Positions 1 through 9,384 of a stretch of 64,000 nt of DNA are shown here, in pieces. The position numbers were made by a program, and so were the translations under genes. Below the pieces are notes generated by a model, which was not told the origin of the DNA, did not search any database, and saw nothing but the letters and a program-made list of their open reading frames with translations. The number at the start of each line of letters is the position of its first letter. Within the stretch, counting starts at the first letter, position 1. This stretch comes from Bdellovibrionales bacterium (GTDB taxonomy: Bacteria > Pseudomonadota > Alphaproteobacteria > UBA9219): NCBI GenBank assembly GCA_041662785.1, contig JBAZRW010000006.1, positions 1-64,000 on the forward strand, read 5' to 3'.

Positions 1-134
1 CACTGGAAAAACAAGGTCAAAATACATCGAGGATTGAAGAAGGATCGGCGGAGAAAAATGATCAGCTTTTTGCTCTCAAAATCGTGAATCTACCCACACC
101 TTTTGATCATTATGCCCAAACGGCAGAAAAATAG
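1..134 (+). CDS. 3' end of an unidentified protein gene (partial)
   Basis: An open frame with codons starting at position 3 runs from the window edge to a TAG at 132-134 and gives 43 codons with no internal stop. The residues are polar and acidic at first, then end with a short hydrophobic stretch (LFALKIVNLPTPF). The family cannot be recognised from this fragment. The frame is cut by the window start, so its true start lies outside. It could be a chance open frame, but its composition is protein-like and nothing competes with it on either strand. Confidence 0.45.
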   Translation, partial: LEKQGQNTSRIEEGSAEKNDQLFALKIVNLPTPFDHYAQTAEK

Positions 135-393
135 GCCTTCATTTTTATAAGTTGCTCGTGCGCACTTCCAGCAAATTAGATCCTTTGTCGTTCGCTGAGG
201 CGGCTTCCTCCATTCTTGCCCATGCACGCAAAGGAATTCAGGTTTATGGCCAAGGGCAGAAGCTTCCGATGCCGCAAGCAAACAATGTGTTCAACGGAAG
301 TAGAGAAGCGCGCCGCTACCGCAGGCAGGCTTTTTTAGGATAGACTGTTCCTGAAAAAGAGCCCCCTAGCCATAGCGAGAGGGTAATCGATCT
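135..393. other. Intergenic stretch, no gene seen
   Basis: Two short frames of about 63 codons overlap here on opposite strands (152-343 plus, 90-281 minus). Neither has a clear ribosome binding site or a recognisable motif, so neither is called. No convincing terminator or tRNA is seen. Confidence 0.5.
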
Positions 394-2301
394 TTAGGAC
401 GGGTTAATGTGAGGCCACGAAGGCAGCGTCGGTTTTGCCTTTGTGCCAGATGGTGTCTGCTCCCCCGTTTCAGTCTCGCTTAGGTTTTGGATTGATGGAT
501 CCTGATTGATCTCTCGAATGGCCATAAAAAGGGGCTTGTGGTCTGTTGCCAGTTTTTCTAATGACATCAGCGTCCGGACATAAAGGCCGGGATGAATGTC
601 ATCAAGGACGGAATATAAATCCCCCATCATGCTGGTAAAGGGAGCGTCATGGAAGCGTTCGACCCAATGGGTGCTTTCATGAAGAGCTGTATGAAGCCAT
701 CCATGGGCCCACGCCCCTGGTGTTTCTCCCAGATCGCGGGCTGGATTGATAAAAATGGCGTCTTGCGGAACCTTTAGGTTGACGCCACGCAAGATTTTAT
801 TGAAATGAATTCCCAACAAAGGTTTTTTCATGCGGATAGGTTCAAAACAGGGCATATCCAGAACTTTGTCTAAGAAGTCGTGAATAATATAAGCAAAAGC
901 GCCCAAGCCTTCCATGACTTGTTCTTTAGAAAAACCCGTTCTTCGCGTGATCTCAATCAGAGGGTCTGTTGTGTAATGTGAAAGGAAGACTGGCTTGGTC
1001 GTTTCAAACCGTAAAGGAGTGGCCTCATCCGTTTGGGAGGGCTGGATAGCAAGAACGTTTTTTCCGTTAATTGAGAATTGCAAGATGGCTTGGTTATTAG
1101 CTTTCCTGTCTTTCTTGTTATAGGTAGGAATCTCCACCAGAGTGTATCGATCCTGACCATTCCCATGATCTTTGTCGACAAGTTTCAAGTGCGAGAATAC
1201 TTTACTCCATTTGGCCGTGTCTTTTATATAAACAAGTTTCAAGATGATTGTGTTGAGGGCGCTAATATCCGCCGCCGCGGCAAGGCTCCATCCCTCCCTT
1301 TGTTTGTTAAAAGGATAATGGGGGGAATCGGCTGAAACAGACGGTTTGACATTCACCAAAACGCTATGTTGAACATTCGGCAGACCGTGGTTGTTGAATT
1401 GGTATAGTCCTGCGGACAAAACGACTTTTTGTTGTTCGCTGAAAGGAACTTCATGGGGCGACATATAAATATCAATAGAACCCCATGGGGCTTGAACCTG
1501 AGCGGTCAAGGGTGTTGTGGCATAATCATAATGGTTTCCCAAAGGCAGTATTTCAGCAGGATTTCCCACAAGGCTGGCTTGAACATGCACTTTTCCTAAA
1601 AGGGGGCGTTTAAGCGCAAAAAGGGAGTTAACACTGCGCGGGAAAGAGACAAAATTTAGCGCTCCGGAAGGTGTCGGAAGGCTCTGCGGCAAGGTCACCT
1701 CAATGATGGTTCCATTTGGTTCCTGCGTGCGTTGGACTGAAAGAGATGTATTGCCGGATAATAAATTGGACCCATTTGTTTGCATAAAGGTCTTATGGCC
1801 ATGGCGGATCGTGCAAAGAGTTATTTCCTTTCCGGCAAAAAGAAAAGCAAGTTTGGCTAAACCAAACCCGCCCGATTTTTGTTCGGTTGATAGGGCTTCT
1901 TTTAACGAGGTGCCAACGCGCAGAAAAACATTTTGAACGGTATCTGGCGTCATGCCGACGCCATTGTCGCGAACAGACAGAAGGCGCAGGGCAGGGTTAA
2001 TCGAAATATCGATTATGCCATGCCCTTCTGCAAGCTCCCGTTGTTGATAAGCGCTACGGACAGCATCAAAAGCGTTTTGAAGAAATTCTTTAGCCATAAC
2101 ATTGGCCAGAGTAGAGGCATAGTTGTGGATTCCCATAAGACGCACGAGCTGTTCGTGATCGACGCTTAGGCCAACGTGCCGTATGATCGTGGGCGCGGAT
2201 GCGCTTAATGGCGCTTTATCTGTTTTTATATTTGCTCTTCCAAAGGGGAACATGAAAATAATGCCCGTATTTGTGCTCTTCGTTGTGCAGAAAGGGGGCA
2301 T
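394..2301 (-). CDS. GHKL (Hsp90-type) ATPase with C-terminal HExxH putative metallopeptidase site
   Basis: The N-terminal third is a GHKL ATP-binding fold like that of Hsp90, MutL and gyrase B. The N-box (EFLQNAFDAVRS, residues 72-83), the G1 box (DNGVGM, 112-117) and a glycine lid (GGFGLAK, 144-150) are all visible. The middle of the 635-residue protein is not recognised. Near the C-terminus is HESTHW (541-546, bases 664-681 on the reverse strand), an HExxH zinc-peptidase signature in a helical context. A hydrophilic Pro/Thr-rich tail follows. No signal peptide or membrane segment is seen, so the protein is probably cytoplasmic. An alternative start is Met17. The gene stands alone, with tRNA-Ser upstream. 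The ATPase call is firm; the peptidase reading is an inference from one motif. Confidence 0.75.
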   Translation of the reverse strand: MPPFCTTKSTNTGIIFMFPFGRANIKTDKAPLSASAPTIIRHVGLSVDHEQLVRLMGIHNYASTLANVMAKEFLQNAFDAVRSAYQQRELAEGHGIIDISINPALRLLSVRDNGVGMTPDTVQNVFLRVGTSLKEALSTEQKSGGFGLAKLAFLFAGKEITLCTIRHGHKTFMQTNGSNLLSGNTSLSVQRTQEPNGTIIEVTLPQSLPTPSGALNFVSFPRSVNSLFALKRPLLGKVHVQASLVGNPAEILPLGNHYDYATTPLTAQVQAPWGSIDIYMSPHEVPFSEQQKVVLSAGLYQFNNHGLPNVQHSVLVNVKPSVSADSPHYPFNKQREGWSLAAAADISALNTIILKLVYIKDTAKWSKVFSHLKLVDKDHGNGQDRYTLVEIPTYNKKDRKANNQAILQFSINGKNVLAIQPSQTDEATPLRFETTKPVFLSHYTTDPLIEITRRTGFSKEQVMEGLGAFAYIIHDFLDKVLDMPCFEPIRMKKPLLGIHFNKILRGVNLKVPQDAIFINPARDLGETPGAWAHGWLHTALHESTHWVERFHDAPFTSMMGDLYSVLDDIHPGLYVRTLMSLEKLATDHKPLFMAIREINQDPSIQNLSETETGEQTPSGTKAKPTLPSWPHINPS

Positions 2302-2363
2302 TATAGCCTATCCGAAGGGATGAAAGCAAATAACAGATATGGAACAGCGGGATTAAAAAATGG

Positions 2364-2453
2364 CGGAGACAGAGGGATTCGAACCCTCGATACAGGTATA
2401 CCCCGTATAACGGTTTAGCAAACCGTCGCCTTCAGCCTCTCGGCCATGTCTCC
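2364..2453 (-). tRNA. tRNA-Ser (anticodon GCT)
   Basis: Read on the minus strand, the gene begins GGAGACATGGCCGAGAGG and ends TGTCTCCG. The acceptor arms pair over seven bases. The anticodon arm carries CGGTTTGCTAAACCG with anticodon GCT, a long variable arm follows as expected for a class II serine tRNA, and the T arm reads GGTTCGAATCC. CC follows the discriminator G but the third base is not A, so the CCA end is probably added enzymatically. A T-run directly downstream (2355-2361 on the reverse strand) may end transcription. Confidence 0.95.
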
Positions 2454-2612
2454 GCATCTCGTATCCTTCAGGGGCTAAGGCTGAAGGCCTTATTTGTTTG
2501 CTTGCCTTACGGCAAGCGGGGCAGCCTCTTCCGTCTACGCTGCTACGCAGCTTCGCCGGACAAGCGGCCATGTCTCCGCATCTCGTATCCTTCAGGGGCT
2601 AAGGCTGAAGGC
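2441..2612. repeat. 48-bp direct repeat duplicating the tRNA-Ser 5' end and its upstream DNA
   Basis: Bases 2441-2488 and 2565-2612 are identical by eye over 48 positions, offset by 124. The first copy holds the first 13 bases of the tRNA-Ser gene and its 5' flank; the second carries the same tRNA fragment upstream of the intact gene. Between them lies a 29-bp motif (2531-2559) that recurs at 38450-38478 with one mismatch. The arrangement looks like a short tandem duplication or the scar of an insertion at a tRNA gene. No integrase is nearby. Confidence 0.8.
2531..2559. repeat. Short dispersed palindromic motif, second copy at 38450-38478
   Basis: The segment begins CCGTCTACGCTGCT and ends GCTTCGCCGG and contains a CTGCTACGCAG palindrome. 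The copy at 38450-38478 differs at one base and sits inside a larger CGTCAT-type palindromic element. This suggests a module shared between repeat insertions. Confidence 0.6.
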
Positions 2613-2805
2613 TTTATGGCTCACCCTCGGTGAGAGAGTTGTGTATACCGTTCTTTTTTGTGTTTTAAAACAAAAAATGTTCCTCTTTAAGGTTCTTTCT
2701 TTCCCCCCTTAAAAGGTCGATTGAGGGGCTTTTATTTCCTTTTAAGGCTTTGTTCCTTACCATAGGCCTTAAGGCAGGGCGTTGGTGTCAGAAAGGAAGG
2801 TAGAG

Positions 2806-3459
2806 ATGAGCGAATTCGATCCAGATCAGGCAAAATCTAGCGATTTCAAGCATAGAGGGATGGCTGAAGCCCCTATCCAAACAGAGCTTGTGCAGGCTGA
2901 GCTTAGCGGAGGGGAGAGGCTGTTGTGGACGGGGCGTCCTTTGGCTTTTCGTGTTTTTATGAGTACCTTAATTATTTATTTGTTTGCGATTCCTTGGACG
3001 GCCTTCTCCCTTTTTTGGGAGGCGATGGCGATAAGCCTATGGTTTACGAAAGCGGGCGATAAAATGCCTGAAGGAATGGGAAGGGCTGTTATGATTGTTT
3101 TTCCCCTTTTTGGCCTTCCATTTATAGCGGTTGGTTTCTTTATGTTGGCACGGCCTTTTATCGAAGGACGCCGAGCGCGTAAAACCATCTATGCCATAAC
3201 GGATCGCAGGGCGCTGGTTATACGCCAAGGGGCCTTGCGCGAAGTGGCCAGCTATTCTTTCGATTCTTCTGAATTTGAAATAAGTCGCAAAGAGCGCGCT
3301 GACGGTTCTGGTAGCCTGTTCTTTGCATCAAGCCAAATGGTGGGCAAGGCTGGCAATTCGCGTCTTACAAAAAAAGGCTTTGAGCACATCGGAGATGTTC
3401 GGCAGGTTGAAGAAAAGCTGCGATCGGCCATAAGGGCTCATGAAGCCGCTCAGGCATAG
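2806..3459 (+). CDS. Small membrane protein with bacterial PH-like domain
   Basis: This 217-residue protein has two hydrophobic spans, around residues 48-70 and 100-121. A conserved-looking segment follows (ARKTIYAITDRRALVIR), typical of bacterial PH-like (DUF304-type) domains. A cytoplasmic tail comes after it. The ATG at 2806 is chosen because GGAAGG lies at 2795-2800; an in-frame TTG at 2782 would add eight residues. The gene converges with the glucan synthase gene, with eight bases between them. The function is unknown; such domains often occur in membrane proteins of stress or lipid context. The domain call is by pattern only. Confidence 0.65.
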   Translation: MSEFDPDQAKSSDFKHRGMAEAPIQTELVQAELSGGERLLWTGRPLAFRVFMSTLIIYLFAIPWTAFSLFWEAMAISLWFTKAGDKMPEGMGRAVMIVFPLFGLPFIAVGFFMLARPFIEGRRARKTIYAITDRRALVIRQGALREVASYSFDSSEFEISRKERADGSGSLFFASSQMVGKAGNSRLTKKGFEHIGDVRQVEEKLRSAIRAHEAAQA

Positions 3460-3466
3460 GGGGCAA

Positions 3467-6031
3467 TTAAGATAAGGTTGCCTTTTTCCCCATTGTGTTG
3501 ATGAGTGATGTGATCAGGGCCGCCCAATAGGGCAGGGTTTGAACCAGCAGCATGCCCGACCACAAAACGGCGTTTTGGTTGGACGTTTCGAACTTATAAA
3601 GGATTGAGAAGGCGGCGATTAACAAGGCAAGCAACAGCCCAATTTCTTCCTGTGCCATCAAGAAGACTTGCGTTGCGGCGGGCTTGTCGTCGCATTTGGG
3701 CGTGCGGATAAAGGGCTTGCCCGATGTGAACAGGCCTTGCCAGACCGCGCGGCCTACGGCGTGGGTCAGGGCCATGCCCGCCAGCGCCGCGCCAAAGCGA
3801 TCCCGCCAGCCGCACTTGACGCGGACGTGATAAAGCCACAGGCCTGCGACGACTTTGAAGACAAAGACGCTTAGCGTCGGGATGAGGAAGACGGCGGGCG
3901 GAAACTCCACCCATTTGAGGAGGAGCAGGATCGACCAGAATACCGCCGCCGCGACAAAGACCATATGCGTGGCATCGGCAAACCAAGGCAGCCAGCCCGA
4001 CACAAAGTGGTAGCGTTGGCCAGAGGTCAGCCTTGCGCCGTCCATGCCCTTTTCTTCGGAAAGCGCACGCCAATGGCGCTTCAAGATTTGCACCGCGCCG
4101 TAGGCCCAACGGAAGCGCTGCGTTTTATAGCCGCCAAAGCTGTCGGGGATCAGGCCGCGTCCCAGAGAGTGCTCAAGATACACGGCTTCATAGCCTTTTT
4201 CGAACAAGCGCAGGCCAAGCTCGGCATCCTCGCAAATGCACCACTCTGCCCAGCCTTTAACGCTGCTCAGTAGATCACGGCGGATCAAGGTCATCGTGCC
4301 ATGTTGGATGATCGCGTTGCGCTCATTGCGTTGAACCATGCCGATGTGGAAAAAGCCCGCATACTCCCAATAGCACAGGCGTTTGAAAAGGCTCTCACTG
4401 GCGTCACGGTAGTCTTGTGGTGCTTGCACAATCGCGACTTCGGGCTTGTCGAAATAGGGGATCGTTGCGCGCAGCCAGTCGGCGGACACGATATAGTCGC
4501 TGTCGATCACGCCAACGATAGTGGCGTCCTTGGCCGTTTGGGCAAGGGCGAAGTTGAGCGCTCCCGCCTTAAAGCCCGGCCATTTGGGAAGGTGGAAAAA
4601 GCGAAAACGGGGCCCCAGCTTGGCACAGTGTTCTTGCAACGGCTTCCAGACTTCTTCGTCTTTGGTGTTGTTATCCACGACAAGAACTTCAAAGTTGGGA
4701 TAGGCCAGCTCCGCCAACGCGTTCAACGTTTCGATGACCATTTGTGGCGGCTCGTTATAACACGGCACATGGATAGAGACTTTAGGCGCGTTCTTGGCAG
4801 GCTCTTGGTCTATTGGGGGGAAGGCGCGTTTGCGGTTGGCCCACATGACTTCGGTCAGCTCTAGCCCGTCCACCAGTAAAAGGGCCAGCAAGACGATTTG
4901 AAAGCCTATGAGGACGACCCACGCAATGGTGTTGGCGTTGATGATCTTCTCGGCCATCGCGACCATGATAGCCCATATAAGGAGAGAGGCGACGGCCTGA
5001 ATCAGGGAGGCATAGAAAACTTGTCCCGCAAACTTCAAGTCCTGCCGCTTACGCACAAACCACTGGATAGGAAAAAGAGCCAGCAGCGAGGCGACAAGGC
5101 AGCCCCAAAACCAGTGAATGGATTCGCGCACAATGCCGCTCATCGCAAACTTCACATGGCGATCGGCGTCCCAGATCCCCCAATGCGCGCCAACCGTTCC
5201 TTCGATCCCGCGCTTCCACGGCGCATCGATGGCTTCGACGATGGAGTAATCAAGCCGCGTTTCGGTGGCATAGTTCAGAAATTCCCGAATGAATTTGGCT
5301 TGATTGATTTGTGAGGGTTCCGCGCCCTTGATCCATTGGCCTTCGCTGGGCCATCCCACTTCTCCCAAGAAAATATGCTTGTCGGGAAAGGCGGCCTGTA
5401 GTTGATCAATACGGTATTTAACGTATGCAAGCGCCCCAATGATATCGACCCCTTCCCAATAGGGCAGGACGTGAACCGTGATAAAGTCAACGGAGCGAGC
5501 CAGTTCGGGATGATCCAACCAGACGTGCCAAGGCTCAGCGGTTGAGACGGGGATATCGACTTCGCGTTTGACTTTTTCGATATAGGAAACGAGCGCTTCA
5601 ACAGTTGTATCGGCGCGTAAAATGGTTTCGTTGCCGACAATGGCGCGTTTGACGTTGGGGTGCTCTTTGGCCAAGCGGATCAGGCGATCAATTTCTTCAA
5701 GGTTGGTTTTATCGTCGGGGCTGATCCATGCGCCCGCCAAAACATTCATCTTATTTTTTTCGGCTAATGGAATGATGCGATCAAGCCCGTCGCTAAGGCC
5801 GTAAAGACGGATTGCCGACGCTTGCTGCGCGATAAGATTCATGTCCGTGCTGATTTGCTCATCGCTGAGGCGGCTAGACTCATTGCCCGCTTGCCAAGCG
5901 CTATAGGACAGGCTGTTGATTTTGCCGCCCCACGGTTTTTGCCATGCGCCTTGATTAACAAGCGCCCAAACGGCCAGATTGCCCGTCAGGACAATAAGGA
6001 GAACAAGAAACGTTTGTCGGATGGCGCGCAT
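3467..6031 (-). CDS. GH17-GT2 fusion, beta-1,3(1,6)-glucan synthase (NdvB-like)
   Basis: The 854-residue protein joins an N-terminal GH17 glucanase/transglycosylase domain to a family 2 processive glycosyltransferase. In the GH17 part the acid/base is likely E135 (IVGNE) and the nucleophile E224 (FLGEVGWPSE). Membrane spans around 307-325 and 335-390 separate it from the GT2 core. That core has D453, the DSD motif at 510-512, ED at 601-602 and QRFRW at 638-642. Several C-terminal membrane helices follow. This layout matches rhizobial cyclic beta-glucan synthases, in which the GH17 domain would act in the periplasm on glucan made from UDP-glucose. The N-terminus has a signal-anchor-like helix. 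The next gene on the same strand upstream is the MlaC-like gene, only six bases away, so they are probably cotranscribed. The exact glucan linkage is inferred. Confidence 0.85.
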   Translation of the reverse strand: MRAIRQTFLVLLIVLTGNLAVWALVNQGAWQKPWGGKINSLSYSAWQAGNESSRLSDEQISTDMNLIAQQASAIRLYGLSDGLDRIIPLAEKNKMNVLAGAWISPDDKTNLEEIDRLIRLAKEHPNVKRAIVGNETILRADTTVEALVSYIEKVKREVDIPVSTAEPWHVWLDHPELARSVDFITVHVLPYWEGVDIIGALAYVKYRIDQLQAAFPDKHIFLGEVGWPSEGQWIKGAEPSQINQAKFIREFLNYATETRLDYSIVEAIDAPWKRGIEGTVGAHWGIWDADRHVKFAMSGIVRESIHWFWGCLVASLLALFPIQWFVRKRQDLKFAGQVFYASLIQAVASLLIWAIMVAMAEKIINANTIAWVVLIGFQIVLLALLLVDGLELTEVMWANRKRAFPPIDQEPAKNAPKVSIHVPCYNEPPQMVIETLNALAELAYPNFEVLVVDNNTKDEEVWKPLQEHCAKLGPRFRFFHLPKWPGFKAGALNFALAQTAKDATIVGVIDSDYIVSADWLRATIPYFDKPEVAIVQAPQDYRDASESLFKRLCYWEYAGFFHIGMVQRNERNAIIQHGTMTLIRRDLLSSVKGWAEWCICEDAELGLRLFEKGYEAVYLEHSLGRGLIPDSFGGYKTQRFRWAYGAVQILKRHWRALSEEKGMDGARLTSGQRYHFVSGWLPWFADATHMVFVAAAVFWSILLLLKWVEFPPAVFLIPTLSVFVFKVVAGLWLYHVRVKCGWRDRFGAALAGMALTHAVGRAVWQGLFTSGKPFIRTPKCDDKPAATQVFLMAQEEIGLLLALLIAAFSILYKFETSNQNAVLWSGMLLVQTLPYWAALITSLINTMGKKATLS

Positions 6032-6037
6032 GGTGTT

Positions 6038-6661
6038 TTAGCCTTGCTTGCTTTGTCCCATTTTTTTGGTCTTTTCGTCCAAAGAGCGCAAAAGGGTTGG
6101 CATCCCTTCGCGCTTGATAACAGAGGTAAACTCGGCGCGGCGCGTGGCTAGTTCACTGATCGACGCATCAAGATAAACATCGACGATACGCAACGCGCCC
6201 GTTTCATCGGGACGCAAAAGGTAATTAAGGATCACGGGGTCGCTACCCTTGGGGGTCAGCGTCGTCTCGACCATGATGCCGCCGCCTGCCGCTGGTTTTT
6301 CGTCGCCAACTTTGAACACTTCGCCATCAAATTTTGTAAAACGGCTGGCATAGGTTGCAACGGAAAACGCAGAAAAGGCGCTTACTAGTTTTTGCTTGTC
6401 CTCATCGTTCGCTTTGGCCCAGTTGGACGCGACGGCATAGCGTGCCATTAAAGGCAGGTTAAAGGCGGACGTGACGGCGGGCTCCAGCTTTTTATAGCGT
6501 CCCTCAAAGCCAAGCTCTTGGCCCTCTTGCATTGTCGCTTGAAGGGTATCGTAAAATTTCTGGACGATGGCGGCCGCTGGCGTTTCAGCCTGCGCGGACG
6601 AAGCCATCAGAAACGTTATAAGAAAAAGGGGAAGGGCAAAAAGGATCGCAACGCGTTTCAT
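6038..6661 (-). CDS. MlaC/Ttg2D-family periplasmic protein (MlaC or HpnM type)
   Basis: A Sec signal peptide (MKRVAILFALPLFLITFLM, cut near AQA-ET) leads into a mature domain of about 185 residues. That domain has the family pattern: VQKFYDTL near the start, YASRF in the middle, a YLLR strand and a VDVYLDASISELA segment. The family carries phospholipids across the periplasm; a branch named HpnM occurs with hopanoid genes. The neighbour dxs makes an isoprenoid precursor, which weakly favours HpnM, but no hopanoid cyclase is present. The start at 6661 is preferred over an upstream in-frame start because it begins the signal peptide. Confidence 0.75.
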   Translation of the reverse strand: MKRVAILFALPLFLITFLMASSAQAETPAAAIVQKFYDTLQATMQEGQELGFEGRYKKLEPAVTSAFNLPLMARYAVASNWAKANDEDKQKLVSAFSAFSVATYASRFTKFDGEVFKVGDEKPAAGGGIMVETTLTPKGSDPVILNYLLRPDETGALRIVDVYLDASISELATRRAEFTSVIKREGMPTLLRSLDEKTKKMGQSKQG

Positions 6662-6787
6662 CAAAAACCACCGAAAAGGATAAGGGGAACTGGGACAAAC
6701 TAAGGGCGCTTTTTCAGCGCCCCACACCATAGCGGAATATGCCGCCCGTTCAAGGCAGAATTATGACTGTTTTGAACAGGCTTTTCT

Positions 6788-8799
6788 TTAGGCCGAGGCG
6801 ATAACCGTGGCTGCAGCCTCAACCCCCAAGGCCTCAAGGGCGCGGGCGACGATATGCTTGGCGTTCAACTCGGCCTCATCGTACTGCTTGACTTGCGTGT
6901 CTTGCAGCTGGAAGCGGTCGGGCAGGGTCATGCAGCGGATTTTAAGCCCGTGATCCATCGCGCCCAGATTGGCCAGATGATGCAAACGTTGCTGCCGAAT
7001 CCGCCGATAGAGCCTTCCTCAAGCGTGATCAAGACCTCATGGTTTTTGGCGAGGCGCTGGATCATTTCAAGATCCAGAGGCTTAGCAAAGCGCAGATCGG
7101 CGATGGTGGTGGAAAGACCTCGTGCGTCAAGCTCCTCCGCTGCCTTGCGGCATTCGCCAAGGCGTGTGCCAAGGTTGAGCAGCGCAATCTTGCTTCCTTC
7201 CTTCACGATGCGTCCCTTGCCGATGGTCAGGACTTCGCCACGGTCGGGCAGCTCTAGGCCAGAGCTGTCGGCGCGTGGATAACGCACTGCCGAGGGGCGG
7301 TCATTGATGGCGGCGGCTGTCGCGACCATGTGGGTCATTTCAACCTCGTCCGAGGGAGCCATCACGATGATATCGGGAAGGCAGCCCATAAAGGCCAAAT
7401 CGAAGGATCCGGCATGGGTTGCGCCATCCGCGCCGACAAGACCAGCACGATCCAGCATCAGGCGAACGGGCAGCTTTTGCAAAACGACATCGTGCATAAC
7501 TTGGTCATAGGCGCGTTGCATAAACGAGGAGTAGATGGCGCAAAACGGTTTGAGTCCCTCGCACGCAAGGCCAGCGGCAAAGGTAACGGCATGCTGCTCG
7601 GCAATGCCGACATCAAACAGTCGGCCTTCAAAACGGCGGCCAAAGATATCAAGGCCGGTTCCGGCGGGCATCGCCGCCGTGATGGCGACGATCTTGTCGT
7701 CATGCTCGGCTTCTTTGACCAAGGCATCGGCAAACACGCGCGTAAAAGAAGGCGGCGCGTTCTTTTCTTTTTCCTGTGCCCCTGTGACGATGTTGAACTT
7801 GGCAACGCCGTGCATCTTGTCCGGCGCGCTGACGGCAGGCGCATAGCCATGGCCTTTTTCCGTCACGATATGGATAAGGACGGGGCCGCCCTGCGGATCG
7901 TCGCGCACGTTTTCCAAAACGGGGATCAGGTGGTCAAAGTTATGACCATCAATCGGGCCGACATAGTAAAAGCCCATTTCTTCGAACAAGGTTCCGCCCG
8001 TCACAAGCCCACGGGCATAATGCTCGGCCTTGCGTGCGGCTTCTTTGAGGGGGCGGGGGAAGATGTCAGCGAACTCTTTGCCGATGTGGCGAAGCTTGCG
8101 GTATTCCTTGGATGACGCGATGCGCGAGAGGTACGAGCTAATCGCCCCCGTCGGCGGCGCAATCGACATATCGTTGTCGTTGAGGATGACGATCAGGCGC
8201 GAATCCATCGCGCCCGCGTTGTTAAGTGCCTCATAGGCCATGCCCGCGCTGATCGAGCCATCGCCGATCACGGCGATCACCTGATTGTCTTTTTTCGCGA
8301 AATCGCGGCCTATGGCAAAGCCAAGCGCTGCCGAAATGGACGTGGAGCTATGCCCCGCGCCGAACGGATCGTATTCGCTTTCCTCGCGCTTGGTGAAGCC
8401 CGACAGCCCGCCGCCTTGGCGCAGCGTGCGGATGCGATCCCTGCGTCCTGTCAAAATCTTGTGGGGATAAACCTGATGGCCGACATCCCAGATCAGCGAG
8501 TCGTCGGGCGTGTTAAAGACATAGTGCAGGGCAACCGTTAGCTCAACCACACCAAGGCCAGAGCCAAAATGCCCACCGGTGGCCGAGACGGTATCGATCA
8601 CCTCGGCGCGAAGCTCATCCGCCAGTTGGGGCAATTGTTCGGGCGCAAGTTTGCGCAGGTCTTTGGGCAGCTTAACCGTATCAAGAAGCGGCGTGGTAGG
8701 GCGGCCATTAAACGAGGGCACATCGCCAGCTTCGACGGTGCAGCTTTCATCGGGACACAGGGCGTGCAGGGGCTTCTTGTTTTTTGTTGCAGATGACAA
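6788..8799 (-). CDS. dxs: 1-deoxy-D-xylulose-5-phosphate synthase, interrupted by a frameshift near the 3' end
   Basis: DXS condenses pyruvate and glyceraldehyde 3-phosphate, using thiamine diphosphate, in the first step of the MEP isoprenoid pathway. Typical segments are ATGGHFGSGLGVVEL, WDVGHQVYPHKILTGR, GDGSISAGMAYEAL and EEGSIGGFGSNV. Just after the last, the reading frame runs off into unrelated residues and stops at 6928. A second frame (6788-6985) supplies the missing DXS C-terminus (HHLANLGAMDHGLKIRC, then TLPDRF). The switch maps to a run of three A's at 6984-6986; one more base would restore V-L-H-H-L-A. The start is a TTG at 8799 with AAGGAG eight bases upstream. The break may be a real mutation, a sequencing or assembly error, or recoding. 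Confidence 0.9.
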
Positions 8800-9384
8800 A
8801 ACGGTTCTCCTTAAGCTTTAAGCCCTCTTCCATATCACTTTTAAGGCATGAGTCGGTAGGATTAGCCCCGAACGTGTCCCCATTGCAAGGAAAGCGTTAC
8901 TTTCGCGCAACAGAGCCGTTAACCTGTGTCGCGGTGAGGAATTGGGTGGTCGTGGGATGCCTCATTTCTGAAACTTCGCGAAATTTAGCTTCCGCAAAAA
9001 GATGATTCAGAAAAGTGTTTGTTTTCAAGGGGATATAGGCTGTCATCGATTTTGACAAAATCGTTATATTTCATCAACATAGATGGTTAATCAGGTACAA
9101 ACAGACTCAAAAGCGTCTCTCAGTAGGGCTCTGCTCGACGTACGGCCTCTAAAAAAGCTCGATTCGTTGATTTTATTGGGTTTTTTGTTCAGCCAGCCTA
9201 CGCTTGAAATGGAAGGAAACTATTACCGTTTATAGACTCGGGCGTGGGGGCGCGTTATGGTGAGCGAAGACAGGGGGGTGACGTTTGATCCTCCTCCGTT
9301 AGCCCTTTTCCTGCCGCGAGGCGGAACAACCATTCTACAAAATCATAGGCTTGCGAGTCACAACATTATTAGGGACGAAAAAGG
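8800..9384. other. 585-bp intergenic region with no recognised gene
   Basis: Two divergent genes flank this gap, so it should hold both promoters. No tRNA, tmRNA, RNase P or 4.5S pattern is seen. A short perfect inverted repeat (CGATTTT-GAC-AAAATCG) lies at 9047-9063 and could be an operator. A frame at 8784-9005 on the plus strand overlaps the dxs start and has no support. A small RNA cannot be excluded. Confidence 0.4.

Noticed and set aside
90..343. Two overlapping short frames on opposite strands
   Set aside because: No ribosome binding site, no motif, and they overlap each other.
2441..2612. Integrated element at tRNA-Ser
   Set aside because: No integrase or cargo genes lie between the repeats; the interval is only 76 bases.
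2353..2712. Short frames across tRNA-Ser and its repeat
   Set aside because: They read through a tRNA gene and a direct repeat; coding is very unlikely.
8784..9005. Plus-strand frame overlapping the dxs start
   Set aside because: It is antisense to the dxs start codon region and has no motif or RBS.
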